Source: G965229605 sp965229605 (lineage in GTDB: Bacteria; Pseudomonadota; Alphaproteobacteria; CBDDJK01). Taken from it: DNA of 64,000 bases. The DNA lies in NCBI GenBank assembly GCA_965229605.1, contig OZ245892.1:682001-746000 (forward strand), read 5' to 3'. This document shows positions 1 through 8,242 of the stretch, piece by piece. The position numbers and the translations under genes are program-made. A model generated the notes under the pieces. It did not search any database, was not told the origin of the DNA, and saw only the letters and a program-made list of their open reading frames with translations. Position 1 is the stretch's first letter; every line of letters begins with the position of its first letter.

Positions 1-752
1 AGGCTGGCGGCGCGCTCATATTCGCGATTGGCGGCTGCCTCGTCCATCTGGGTTCTCAAGCCCTCGCCCAGCTTTTGATCTTGTCCATTTAGAAAGGTGA
101 TAGCCTCTTGCACGGTGCGCTGATAATCTGGTGTTGAAATCTTCCCGCAGCAAGGCGCCGAGCATCGTTTGATCTGATATTGCAAGCAAGGCCGGGTTCG
201 GCCTTTAAAGATTGTATCGCTGCAATTACGCAGCATAAATATCCGCTCGATCAAATTGAGGGTCTCGCTGACGGCTGCAGAGGAAGCATAGGGGCCAAAA
301 TACTTGCCCTTGACCTTATGGGTACCGCGATGGCGCATGATCTGTGGATAGTCGTGGTCTTGGCGGATCAGGATTTCGACATAGGTTTTATCATCGCGCA
401 AAAGCACATTATAGGGCGGACGAAAGCGTTTGATCAGGTTATTTTCCAGCAGCAGAGCTTCGACCTCGTTGGCGGTGAGCAGGAACTCCATGCTGTTGGT
501 TGCGCTGATCATGCGTTGCAAGCGCAAGGGCAGGCGGGCTGGCCTTGTATAGCTGGCGACTCGTTTGCGCAAGGCGATGGCTTTGCCGACATAAAGCACC
601 TGGTTGTTCTTGTCGATCATGCGATAGACACCTGGCCCTGTGGTGAGGTGCTTGATGTAGGAACGGATAATTTGTGCGCCGCGCTCCAGCTGGGAGCGGG
701 CCATCTGAGGGTCAAGAGGGACTTCCTCCTGTTCACTCCCAAGTTTACTCAT
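1..752 (-). CDS. uvrC: UvrABC excinuclease subunit C, N-terminal part (cut by window edge)
   Basis: UvrC makes the two incisions around DNA lesions bound by UvrA/UvrB in nucleotide excision repair. About 250 codons are visible and the gene runs off the window start. The GIY-YIG nuclease domain is at the N-terminus: GVYRM at residues 41-45 and VLYVGKA at 52-58, followed by the family stretches NEVEALLLENNLIK, DDKTYVEI, KYFGPYAS and the cysteine-containing RPCLQYQIKRCSAPC. The start is ATG at 752; its ATGA overlaps the stop of the upstream hydrolase, so the two are probably translationally coupled. The opposite-strand frame at 180-875 is antisense and shows no domain. Identity is firm; the C-terminal UvrC/HhH parts are not in the window. 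Confidence 0.95.
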   Translation of the reverse strand, partial: MSKLGSEQEEVPLDPQMARSQLERGAQIIRSYIKHLTTGPGVYRMIDKNNQVLYVGKAIALRKRVASYTRPARLPLRLQRMISATNSMEFLLTANEVEALLLENNLIKRFRPPYNVLLRDDKTYVEILIRQDHDYPQIMRHRGTHKVKGKYFGPYASSAAVSETLNLIERIFMLRNCSDTIFKGRTRPCLQYQIKRCSAPCCGKISTPDYQRTVQEAITFLNGQDQKLGEGLRTQMDEAAANREYERAAS

Positions 753-1540
753 GGGTCAAGAGCAGAGAACAGGGCGGTCATAAAGGCCGGAGGATTTTCG
801 CTATGCGGCCAGTGCCCGGCTGCGGGAATGGTCAAGAACTGTGCGTTCGGGAAGAACTGGCGGCAGAGGGATTGATCCTCTTCTTTTATATAGTCGGAGT
901 TTTCGCCTTTGATAAAGGTCACCGGGTCTTGATAGGTTGCTGCGGTCGGAGCCGGGAAAGCCGCAATATCAGCCATAGAGTTTAGCAGGATATCGAGGGC
1001 GGGCCGCCAGACCATCCCCTGATCGCTGCGAGCAAGATTTTGCGCCAGAAAAGCAGACAGAGCCGGGTCTGCGCGGCCTTTGGCAAGTTCTTGTTCCAGG
1101 GTTTGCTGGGCAAGGGTGCGGCTTGAAATATTTTGTAAATCAAGCGACTGCATGGCGGTAATCACATCTTGATAGAGAACCGAGTGATGGGCTTTCGGGG
1201 CGATATCGACAATAATCAGGCGGCTGATTGCTTCGGGTTTTAAAAGAGCAGCGATCATAGCGGCTTTTCCGCCCATTGAATGACCAAGCAGCGGCAGAGA
1301 TTTTTTCCCGAAAAGATCAATCTGTTGCAGAATATCGCTGGCAAGCGTGAGGTAATCATGCGGTTCTGCATGCGGTGAATCGCCATGGTTGCGCATATCC
1401 AGAGCAATAGAAGAGATATCGGCAGCGATCAATTTTCGCTGGACACTTCGCCAGTTGCTTCGCGAGCCCAAAAGCCCGTGGGCCAGAACAAGCGGCGTGG
1501 AGCGATCAGGGTCTCCTTCAATGGTTGCGGTTAGTTTCAT
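749..1540 (-). CDS. Alpha/beta hydrolase (YbfF/ABHD11-like esterase)
   Basis: A 263-residue cytosolic alpha/beta hydrolase. The oxyanion motif is HGLLGS (residues 21-26), the nucleophile elbow is GHSMGG with Ser88, and a late AAGHWPH supplies the likely catalytic His. The LDMRNHGDSPH stretch near residue 47 is typical of the YbfF/ABHD11 esterase group; the natural substrate is unknown. The gene overlaps both neighbours by ATGA (ubiH-like upstream, uvrC downstream), so the three are probably one transcript. Family assignment is secure from motifs and length. A role linked to the upstream ubiquinone-type hydroxylase is only inference from position. Confidence 0.85.
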   Translation of the reverse strand: MKLTATIEGDPDRSTPLVLAHGLLGSRSNWRSVQRKLIAADISSIALDMRNHGDSPHAEPHDYLTLASDILQQIDLFGKKSLPLLGHSMGGKAAMIAALLKPEAISRLIIVDIAPKAHHSVLYQDVITAMQSLDLQNISSRTLAQQTLEQELAKGRADPALSAFLAQNLARSDQGMVWRPALDILLNSMADIAAFPAPTAATYQDPVTFIKGENSDYIKEEDQSLCRQFFPNAQFLTIPAAGHWPHSENPPAFMTALFSALDP

Positions 1541-2913
1541 AAGGTCTTTTCAGCTTTATCAGCCCGTAGCAAAGGGGGCTGTTCGGTTCCTGGCAGGGTC
1601 ATCAGCCCCATGGCATGGCGGACAAAAAGACGTTTAAGCGGCGGGATTTTGCCAACGCCTGCAAGTCCCAGTCGCCGGGCCAGACGGGTTGGGGCAAAAT
1701 CGCCAGGCCAGAGGTTTAAAAAGCGCGGAGAGCGTTGGCGCGAAAAGAGTTTAACCAGCCGGTCACAAATCAGCGACAAACTCTGGACATCAAATTGTCG
1801 GCGTTGCTGGTAGCGATGCGGGACAAGACTTAAATCCTCCCCGCGCGTGCGGGCTTCTGATAAAAGATCAATCAGAACCGCGACATCGCGCAGACCCAGA
1901 TTAAATCCCTGACCGGCGATAGGATGCAGCGAATGGGCGGCATCGCCAATCAGGGCAAAGCGCGGTGCCGCCATTTTATTGGCCAGTGATAAACGCAAGG
2001 GGTATGAAAAGCGCGGGCTATCCAGCTTTATATCGCCCAGCCAGTCACCAAAGCGGTGACGCAGTTCACGCATAAAATCATGATCATTCATGGCGATAAT
2101 TTTTTCGGCAAGCTGGCTTTGTTCGGACCAGACAATATGACTGCGCCGGTCAACCATGGGCAGCATGGCAAAAGGCCCGCCTGGCAGGAAAAGCTCGACC
2201 GCAGTACCTGCATGATCATGTTCATGTTTGACCGTGCAGACCATGGCGGTTTGGTCATAATCTTGCTGGTGGCAGGAAATAGCGGCCAGATCGCGCAGCG
2301 GAGATTGCCCGCCATCGGCTGCAATAACCAGCTGTGTTTTTTTAATATTTTCGTTTTCAAAGGTTAAACTTGCCAGTTCTTGATGTTGGGGAAGCGACAA
2401 GCCGGTGACTCTGGTGGCCGGATAAAGCTGAATGTCGGGATCGGCAGCGATTTTTTCAATCAAGGCTTTGCGGATAATCCGGTTTTCAACAATCCAGCCA
2501 AAGGCTTTTTTTTCTTCACCTTCTTGTTCTTCATCCGCAAAAGAAGGCGGAAAATCAGCTTGCGTGAAATCCATAAAAAGCGAGCTTATAGAACCAGATT
2601 CATCGCCAAGCCCGGCAATATCGCCGTCTGCGATACGGATATGCTGCATCGGCTGAGCATAGGGGGCAAGACTGTCCCACAGACCAAGATTTTTAAACAG
2701 GCAGGCTGAACTGAATGACAAGGCAGAGGCCCGGCCATCTGAGTCTTTTGGGGCTTTATTCGTTTTTGTTGGCGTAAAAGCCTCTTTCGGGGCCTGATCA
2801 ATCAGGCTAACCGTAAACCCGGCCTGCCGCAAGCCAATCGCACTCACCAGACCAATCAGCCCGCCGCCTACAATACAAAGGTCCGCAACGCCATTATTTT
2901 GTGAAACCGTCAT
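1537..2913 (-). CDS. UbiH/UbiF/Coq6-family FAD-dependent monooxygenase
   Basis: A 458-residue flavoprotein hydroxylase of the family that hydroxylates the ubiquinone ring. The N-terminal dinucleotide-binding motif GGGLIG is at residues 16-21, and the second FAD motif IGDAAHSLHPIAGQG is near residue 321 with the GFNLGLRD extension typical of UbiH/UbiF/VisC. Length is slightly above the usual 390-420. The extra residues include a Lys/Thr-rich stretch around residues 45-60 and an acidic DEEQEGEEKK insert near residue 130. Which ring position it hydroxylates (UbiH, UbiF, UbiI or UbiM type) cannot be decided from sequence alone. It is the first gene of the coupled run with the hydrolase and uvrC, 18 nt from the CorC-like gene upstream. 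Confidence 0.88.
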   Translation of the reverse strand: MTVSQNNGVADLCIVGGGLIGLVSAIGLRQAGFTVSLIDQAPKEAFTPTKTNKAPKDSDGRASALSFSSACLFKNLGLWDSLAPYAQPMQHIRIADGDIAGLGDESGSISSLFMDFTQADFPPSFADEEQEGEEKKAFGWIVENRIIRKALIEKIAADPDIQLYPATRVTGLSLPQHQELASLTFENENIKKTQLVIAADGGQSPLRDLAAISCHQQDYDQTAMVCTVKHEHDHAGTAVELFLPGGPFAMLPMVDRRSHIVWSEQSQLAEKIIAMNDHDFMRELRHRFGDWLGDIKLDSPRFSYPLRLSLANKMAAPRFALIGDAAHSLHPIAGQGFNLGLRDVAVLIDLLSEARTRGEDLSLVPHRYQQRRQFDVQSLSLICDRLVKLFSRQRSPRFLNLWPGDFAPTRLARRLGLAGVGKIPPLKRLFVRHAMGLMTLPGTEQPPLLRADKAEKTL

Positions 2914-2931
2914 TCTTCTTATCCGTCTTTT

Positions 2932-4209
2932 TTATCCATCTTTTTCGGCGGCAGATACCGGCGGAATCACTCTTATTTCCGTAATCTGATTGCGCACGCG
3001 GCGCAAAACCTCAAAGCGGAAACCCTGAAACAAAAACTTTTGTCCCTTCTCCGGTACCCGCCGGGCCTCATGCAATAAAAGACCCGCCAATGTCGCCGCC
3101 TCCTCATGCTCCAGGTCCCAGTCAAGATCACGGCTTAACTCACGCAAAGTCGCACTCCCTTCAATAATATAACTGCCATCAGATTGAGGCTTCACGCCTT
3201 TAATCAAAATATCCGTCTCATCATCAATATTGCCAACAATCTCCTCCAGAATGTCCTCAAGCGTCACAATGCCCATTAACGCGCCATACTCGTCAACCAC
3301 AACCGCAAAATGCTCGCGACGCTCCCGAAAGGCCAAAAGCTGGTCCATAAGCGTGTTCCCCTCCGGAACAAACCACGGCGCATTCGCCAATTTGCCAAGA
3401 TCAAGCGTCTCCGCCGATTTATCATGCAACGCCTTTAAAAGCTCCTTCGCATGCACAACCCCCACAATATTGTCCGGATCCTCCCGATAAAGCGGAATCC
3501 GCGTGTGCGAACTGGCCAGCATCTTTTCAACAAGCACAGGCGCCGGATCAGCAATGTTGAACATCTCAACCCGCCGCCGGTGCGTCATCACATCCTCTAT
3601 CGTGATATCGTCCAAATCCAGAATCGATTTCAGCATCAAACGCTCTTGCGCAATTTCAGGCTCATCGCCTTGATGGAGGTCAATGGCTCCGCGCAATTCT
3701 TCTTCATGGTGCTGGGTGGAAAGCGTGTCTTCTCCAATGCCGAAAAGCCGCATGATCCCGCGCACCAGCAGCCCGACCACAAAGGCCACCGGCGTCAATA
3801 GCCAGACAGCTACACTGAGCGGCAAAGACGTCAGCTGCGCTACCCGGTCTGGATGCGAAATGGCGTAGGATTTTGGCAATGTTTCGGCGAAGATGACAAC
3901 AATAAGAGTCAGCCCCAGCGTTGCATAGGCCACCCCGGCATCGCCAAAAAATCCGACCAGCAGGCTGGTGGTCAGGGCGGAGGCCAGAATATTCACCAGA
4001 TTATTGCCAAGCAGGACGGCCCCGATCAGCTGTTCCTTTCGATCCAGCAGCTTGAGCACACGCTTGGCCCTTTTGTCGCCTTGTTTGGCATGTAGATGCA
4101 TGCGGGCGCGGGAGGCCGCAGTGATCGCGGTTTCCGATCCCGAGAAAAAGCCGGAAATCAACAGCAGAACCAGAACGGCCAGTCCGGTAATGATCAAGGA
4201 AAGCGTCAT
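2932..4209 (-). CDS. CNNM/CorC-family membrane protein (DUF21, CBS pair, CorC_HlyC domain)
   Basis: A 425-residue inner-membrane protein of the hemolysin C/CorC/CNNM family, linked to Mg2+/Co2+ efflux or homeostasis. Domains in order: a DUF21 membrane domain with hydrophobic segments at roughly residues 3-25, 62-85, 92-115 and 128-153, including FFSGSETAI and AETLPKSYA; a tandem CBS pair around residues 205-325 (DVMTHRR, IPLYREDPDNIVGVVH, FAVVVDEYGALMGIVTLEDILEEIVG); and a C-terminal CorC_HlyC domain ending in ITEIRVIPP. These are the signature motifs of the family and length is normal. The transported ion is inferred. It is co-directional with the ELM1-like and ubiH-like genes. Confidence 0.9.
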   Translation of the reverse strand: MTLSLIITGLAVLVLLLISGFFSGSETAITAASRARMHLHAKQGDKRAKRVLKLLDRKEQLIGAVLLGNNLVNILASALTTSLLVGFFGDAGVAYATLGLTLIVVIFAETLPKSYAISHPDRVAQLTSLPLSVAVWLLTPVAFVVGLLVRGIMRLFGIGEDTLSTQHHEEELRGAIDLHQGDEPEIAQERLMLKSILDLDDITIEDVMTHRRRVEMFNIADPAPVLVEKMLASSHTRIPLYREDPDNIVGVVHAKELLKALHDKSAETLDLGKLANAPWFVPEGNTLMDQLLAFRERREHFAVVVDEYGALMGIVTLEDILEEIVGNIDDETDILIKGVKPQSDGSYIIEGSATLRELSRDLDWDLEHEEAATLAGLLLHEARRVPEKGQKFLFQGFRFEVLRRVRNQITEIRVIPPVSAAEKDG

Positions 4210-4237
4210 TTGGGGTCTCGATATATATTCATCGGGT

Positions 4238-5251
4238 CTATTTTAAGGTTACGCTGATTCTCTGTTGAATTCTTTCGGCAAGGATGTGTGCAATTCGTCC
4301 GGTTTCGTCAAGGGCAGGTGGCTGCCAGTTTTCGAGTTTTCCGTCAAATTTTCGCACCAGTCCGGCCGCGATCATCTGGTCATGGAAACGGTCAAATTTT
4401 TTGGAGGTTCCTTTTAAAGGCAGAAGATAGACCGGCTTTTGGGCTGCTGTGGCTTCAGACACCATGGAGGCCGAATCATGGGTAACAAGAATATAATCGG
4501 CCCAGGCTAAAAGCCCCCTGTAGGGGTTTGGTGGCGGGGATTTGTCATCATAACGGGGCCAGATATAGGGGGAGTACGCCTCAAGAGCCGTTGCGATCTG
4601 TTTTTTTGCATAATCAGGCGTGCGGCGGGAAAAGGATATCATCAGTCCCGCCCCGTCTTCAGCCAGCTTGCGCAGGGTTTGACACAGGTGATCTGCGATA
4701 GCAGGGGTCAGCGTGTGAGTCCGGCTGTTACCGCCAATCAATACCGCGATGCGTGGTTGCTTCATTGCCTGAAAGGGGTCAGCAAATTTTTTACGCGCAG
4801 ATTCAAGCTGTTCTGGTGTGATGTCATGCACGGCCCCAAGGCTGATGAAAGGTTTTATCTCCGGGTTATTGAGCCGCTTATCGCCTGCTTTAAAATCATG
4901 TTGCGGCGCAACCACCGCATCAAAATGATGCCATTTCGTATGCGGGCTTTGAATATGGATGGTGAAGGCCTCTGTTAGTCGGCGCAAAGCGATTGACATG
5001 GCTTCGCTCCTGCGCCCGCAGCTGATGACAATTTTTGCGCCAAGCATATCTTTGTCTGGCTTGATCAGGGACGCCGCCCAATGCGGCTTCATCCACGCTA
5101 TCGCACGCGGCATTGTAACTGTTTTCGCGATGATTTTTGTATCTATTTTTCTATTGAGAGATGAATTTTGCAAATATTCTGCAAGCCTTGTTGCCAGACC
5201 AGAGGCCTGTGTCTGCATTCCCGCTTCACCTGTTGTCAACGTCACGATCAT
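4238..5251 (-). CDS. ELM1-like (mitochondrial fission ELM1/DUF1022) family protein
   Basis: A 337-residue protein resembling bacterial homologues of plant ELM1, which have a glycosyltransferase-like fold but an unproven bacterial role. Recognised from the N-terminal TTGEAGMQTQASGLA, the ISCGRRSEAMSIALR stretch, the middle IAVLIGGNSRTHTLT and SFSRRTPDYAK, and the later LLAWADYILVTHDSASMVSEA followed by KPVYLLPLKG. These resemble the donor-site architecture of GT-B enzymes. No signal peptide or membrane segment is obvious. It is divergent from rpsT across a gap of about 215 nt and co-directional with the CorC-like gene. Family assignment is fairly secure; no reaction should be assigned. Confidence 0.75.
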   Translation of the reverse strand: MIVTLTTGEAGMQTQASGLATRLAEYLQNSSLNRKIDTKIIAKTVTMPRAIAWMKPHWAASLIKPDKDMLGAKIVISCGRRSEAMSIALRRLTEAFTIHIQSPHTKWHHFDAVVAPQHDFKAGDKRLNNPEIKPFISLGAVHDITPEQLESARKKFADPFQAMKQPRIAVLIGGNSRTHTLTPAIADHLCQTLRKLAEDGAGLMISFSRRTPDYAKKQIATALEAYSPYIWPRYDDKSPPPNPYRGLLAWADYILVTHDSASMVSEATAAQKPVYLLPLKGTSKKFDRFHDQMIAAGLVRKFDGKLENWQPPALDETGRIAHILAERIQQRISVTLK

Positions 5252-5372
5252 CTATTATCTGCCATTTACGATTTGCCATAGGCTATTTAAAGGCGATAGA
5301 CAAGCAAGGTGCGATCAGAATCAATAGTCCTTGCCGGGCAAATTTTCTGATATGATTCCCTTGTCGCGGGAC

Positions 5373-5402
5373 TTGACGGCTTTAGCCCGATAAGCGTATA
5401 AG
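5373..5402 (+). promoter_or_regulatory. Candidate sigma-70 promoter of rpsT
   Basis: TTGACG at 5373-5378 and TATAAG at 5397-5402 are separated by 18 bp. They lie about 65 nt upstream of the rpsT start in the otherwise empty gap between the divergent ELM1-like gene and rpsT. Five of six bases match consensus in each box. This is a sequence prediction only. Confidence 0.6.
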
Positions 5403-5468
5403 CCACGCCATAAAAGCATAAATTGATGAGATCTTTCCAAGAGACGTTTTTTCCATAAAGGATATCTG

Positions 5469-5738
5469 ATGGCTAATCATGCTTCTGCAAAAAAGCGCAT
5501 TCGGCAGACCAAAAAGCGCACGTTACGGAATATGGCCTTGCGGAGTCGGGTGCGCAGTGCGGTCCGCCGGGTTGAAGAAGCCTTGCAAGCGGCTGACGGC
5601 GATGCGGCAACCAAAGCGATGGCGAGTGCTGCACCGCTTTTGCAGCAATCGGCTGGCAAGGGGATTTTCCATGCCAATACGGTATCGCGCAAGATTAGTC
5701 GTCTGTCGCGCCGTCTTAATGCGCTTGGTGCTTCCTGA
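5469..5738 (+). CDS. rpsT: 30S ribosomal protein S20
   Basis: An 89-residue basic protein that binds 16S rRNA in the small subunit. The N-terminus MANHASAKKRIRQ and the C-terminal FHANTVSRKISRLSRRLNAL are diagnostic of S20, and the length is exactly normal. A purine-rich AAAGGAT lies just before the ATG. In many alphaproteobacteria rpsT sits beside dnaA; here its downstream neighbour is a pair of cysteine desulfurases on the same strand, 30 nt away. Certain. Confidence 0.98.
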   Translation: MANHASAKKRIRQTKKRTLRNMALRSRVRSAVRRVEEALQAADGDAATKAMASAAPLLQQSAGKGIFHANTVSRKISRLSRRLNALGAS

Positions 5739-5768
5739 TCCGGGAGTACCGATGAAAAGCTGGCTTTC

Positions 5769-7031
5769 GTGATGACGCAGCCAGCCTCCGGCCAGCATAG
5801 ACCCCTGAGTAAAACTGGCAATCAGACACGCAAGCCGGTCTATCTTGATTATAATGCCAGTGCGCCTTTGCTTCCAGAAGCCAAAGCCGCCATGGAAGCA
5901 GCCCTTGGGGAGTTTGGCAATGCCTCCAGCCCGCATGGGGCAGGGCGGCGCATCCGTCATTATATAGAAGTGGCCCGCCGCCAGATTGCCGCGCTGGTTA
6001 CACCGGAAAATTCCGCAAATAGTGCCGATCCTTCTTCAACCGAGGTGATTTTGACCTCCGGGGCGAGCGAAGCCAATAATTTTATTCTCCAGAGTTTTTC
6101 CCATCGACCAATCCTGATTGCAGAAAATGCCCATGAGTCGTTGCGCTGGGCGATTGACGGGGATCATAAATTATCAAATGCCCGACCACTGCCAGTGGGC
6201 CAGGATGGTTGTATCCGGCTGGACTCGTTACAAGAGATTTTATCCTCTCTTCGAGGAAATTCTTCTGGTGCTTTGGTTGCCTTGACCCTGGTTCATAATG
6301 AAACCGGTGTGATTGAAAACCTTCAGGCCCTTGGTGACATCGCCAAAACCCACGGGGCCTTTCTGCATATTGATGCGGTGCAGGCTGCCGGGCGGATTGA
6401 TCTGACCGATTTGCCAGCGACCCCGTTAAGCCTTGTTTTGTCTGCCCATAAGATGGGCGGGACTGCCGGGATTGGTGCGCTTATTTTAAAACATAACCAA
6501 CCTCAAAAATCCGGTGAATCTGTTCCGCTAACGATGGTTCCCCTGATTAAAGGCGGCGGGCAGGAGCAACGCTGGCGGGCCGGGACCGAAAATTTTCTGG
6601 GCGCGATCAGCTTCGGGGCTGCTGCACAAGTCGCCTTGCAAAAAGGATTGTCTGACCAGCCGCGACTTCGGGCGTTGCGGGATAAGCTGCAATCCGGCCT
6701 ATGTGCAGTCAATAAAGACCTGACTATTGTTGCAGGTGACCGCCCCCGGGTTGCAAATACGCTGAATGTTATCAGTCCCGGCGAATCCGGTGAGCGACTG
6801 ATGATCAAGATGGACCTGCAAGGGATTATGGTTTCGACCGGTTCGGCCTGTTCATCAGGAAAAACCACGCCAAGTGCGGCCTTGCTTGCTCAGGGCTATG
6901 CCCCCGATCAGGCAGCTTCAGCCTTGCGCTTTTCGCTTGGATATACCACAACAGAAGATGATATCACCCGTTGCATTGACGCTTATGCAAAAGCGATTGG
7001 CACAAAAGCGACTGGGGCCAAAATAACCTAA
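5769..7031 (+). CDS. Cysteine desulfurase-family PLP enzyme, first of two adjacent copies
   Basis: A class V aminotransferase-fold enzyme of the NifS/IscS group that would take sulfur from cysteine as an enzyme persulfide. Visible motifs: YLDYNASAP near the N-terminus, LTSGASEANNF, HIDAVQAAGRIDL (PLP-ring region), LSAHKMGGTAGIGAL with the PLP-binding Lys, and VSTGSACSSGK with the persulfide Cys. Two start codons are adjacent, GTG at 5769 and ATG at 5772; the first roughly 20 residues are not conserved in character. The stop overlaps the next desulfurase start as TAATG, indicating one operon. No scaffold (iscU, sufB) or repressor gene is nearby, so its client pathway, for example tRNA thiolation or Fe-S assembly, is open. 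Confidence 0.88.
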   Translation: MMTQPASGQHRPLSKTGNQTRKPVYLDYNASAPLLPEAKAAMEAALGEFGNASSPHGAGRRIRHYIEVARRQIAALVTPENSANSADPSSTEVILTSGASEANNFILQSFSHRPILIAENAHESLRWAIDGDHKLSNARPLPVGQDGCIRLDSLQEILSSLRGNSSGALVALTLVHNETGVIENLQALGDIAKTHGAFLHIDAVQAAGRIDLTDLPATPLSLVLSAHKMGGTAGIGALILKHNQPQKSGESVPLTMVPLIKGGGQEQRWRAGTENFLGAISFGAAAQVALQKGLSDQPRLRALRDKLQSGLCAVNKDLTIVAGDRPRVANTLNVISPGESGERLMIKMDLQGIMVSTGSACSSGKTTPSAALLAQGYAPDQAASALRFSLGYTTTEDDITRCIDAYAKAIGTKATGAKIT

Positions 7032-8227
7032 TGTCTCGTCTCTTTCTTGATCATCAATCGACAACTCCCTGCGATCCGGCAGTGGTTACGGCCATGTCCG
7101 ATTACTGGCAAAAGGAGTTTGCCAACCCGCATTCAGTCGATCATGCCGATGGCTGGCAAGCGGCGGCGGCGGTTGAAACAGCCCGTGGCCAGATTGCCGA
7201 TCTTGTCGGGGCCAAGCCGCGCGAGATAATTTTTACCTCTGGTGCAACCGAAGCCAATAATCTTGCGATCAAAGGGGTTGCCTATGCGCGGCGCGATTCT
7301 GGCCGCACCCGATTGATCGCCCCTGAAAGCGAGCATAAATGTGTCCTGGCCTCGTTAAACCGGTTACGCACAGAAGGTTTTTCAATCACCCTCTTGCCGG
7401 TTGAACGGGATGGAAGCCTGTCTTTAAACCGGCTGGCAGATGCCCTGGATGACAAGGTCGCCCTGGTATCGGTGATGGCGGCCAATAATGAAATTGGTGT
7501 CTGTGCGCCGCTCTCTAAAATTGCGGCTTTGGCCCATTCGTGCGGGGCCTGGTTTCATTCGGATGCGGCACAGGCTTTTGGAAAAATCCCGCTTGATGTC
7601 AATCGCATGTCCATCGATTTGATGAGCTTGTCTGGCCATAAAATCTATGGACCCAAAGGCATCGGGGCCCTTTATATGCGCAGCCGTGGCCCGAAAGTCA
7701 CCGTCCAGCCTATCATCGAAGGCGGCGGGCAGGAACGGGGTATGCGGGCCGGGACGTTGCCGGTTCCCTTATGTGTCGGCTTTGGAACCGCTGCCTTGCG
7801 TGCGAAAGCACAGATGCAATCTGATTTTGCCCGCCTTTATGAATTATCAATTCGTTTTCTCAATAACCTGACGCAGGCAGATATTTCTTTTTCCCTGAAT
7901 GGTCCTCCTCTTTCAGAAGATCATTCTGAAGATAACCTGCCATCGCGTCTTCCCGGAAATATCAATCTGACCTTTCCCGGTGTCGAGACTGCGGCTCTTC
8001 TGGCAAAAATCCCGGATTTATCTGTATCAACCGGATCAGCCTGTTCATCAGCCGGGACCTCTGCCAGCCATGTTCTAAAAGCGATTGGGCATGATCCGGC
8101 AGCTGTCGATGCGTCTTTACGGATCGGGCTTGGCCGATTTACACAGGAATCAGACGTGGATCAGGCATCGGCAATGATTGTGACGGCATTAAAGAATTTA
8201 ATGGGTCCTGACCCTAAGTCAGGATAA
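7031..8227 (+). CDS. Cysteine desulfurase-family PLP enzyme, second copy (IscS-like)
   Basis: A 398-residue NifS/IscS-group enzyme, closer to classical IscS. Motifs: FLDHQSTTPCDP, FTSGATEANNLAIKG, HSDAAQAFGKIPLD, SLSGHKIYGPKGIGALY (PLP Lys), GGGQERGMRAGT, and VSTGSACSSAGTSASHVL with the catalytic Cys. It overlaps the first copy by one base (TAATG). The last eight residues, MGPDPKSG, are encoded by the GGGTCCTGACCCTAA repeat motif at 8203-8217, so the natural C-terminus appears to have been replaced or extended by repeat sequence. It is convergent with dnaE, 15 nt away. Confidence 0.9.
   Translation: MSRLFLDHQSTTPCDPAVVTAMSDYWQKEFANPHSVDHADGWQAAAAVETARGQIADLVGAKPREIIFTSGATEANNLAIKGVAYARRDSGRTRLIAPESEHKCVLASLNRLRTEGFSITLLPVERDGSLSLNRLADALDDKVALVSVMAANNEIGVCAPLSKIAALAHSCGAWFHSDAAQAFGKIPLDVNRMSIDLMSLSGHKIYGPKGIGALYMRSRGPKVTVQPIIEGGGQERGMRAGTLPVPLCVGFGTAALRAKAQMQSDFARLYELSIRFLNNLTQADISFSLNGPPLSEDHSEDNLPSRLPGNINLTFPGVETAALLAKIPDLSVSTGSACSSAGTSASHVLKAIGHDPAAVDASLRIGLGRFTQESDVDQASAMIVTALKNLMGPDPKSG
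8202..8217. repeat. Solo palindromic repeat tip inside a 3' coding end
   Basis: TGGGTCCTGACCCTAA matches the terminal bases of the two MITE-like elements at 12.8 and 17.7 kb. Here it stands alone and is read through as the last codons of the second cysteine desulfurase. The core GGGTC-CT-GACCC is an inverted repeat whose two-base centre is too short for a good RNA hairpin, so a terminator role is unlikely. Confidence 0.6.
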
Positions 8228-8242
8228 ATAACAGAGCGGCCT

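Noticed and set aside
180..875. Long plus-strand frame opposite the uvrC start
   Set aside because: The minus strand encodes clear UvrC (GIY-YIG motifs); the plus frame shows no domain and is a shadow.
8202..8217. GGGTCCTGACCC as a transcription terminator
   Set aside because: The two-base centre cannot form a stable loop and no T-run follows; its match to the MITE tips explains it better.
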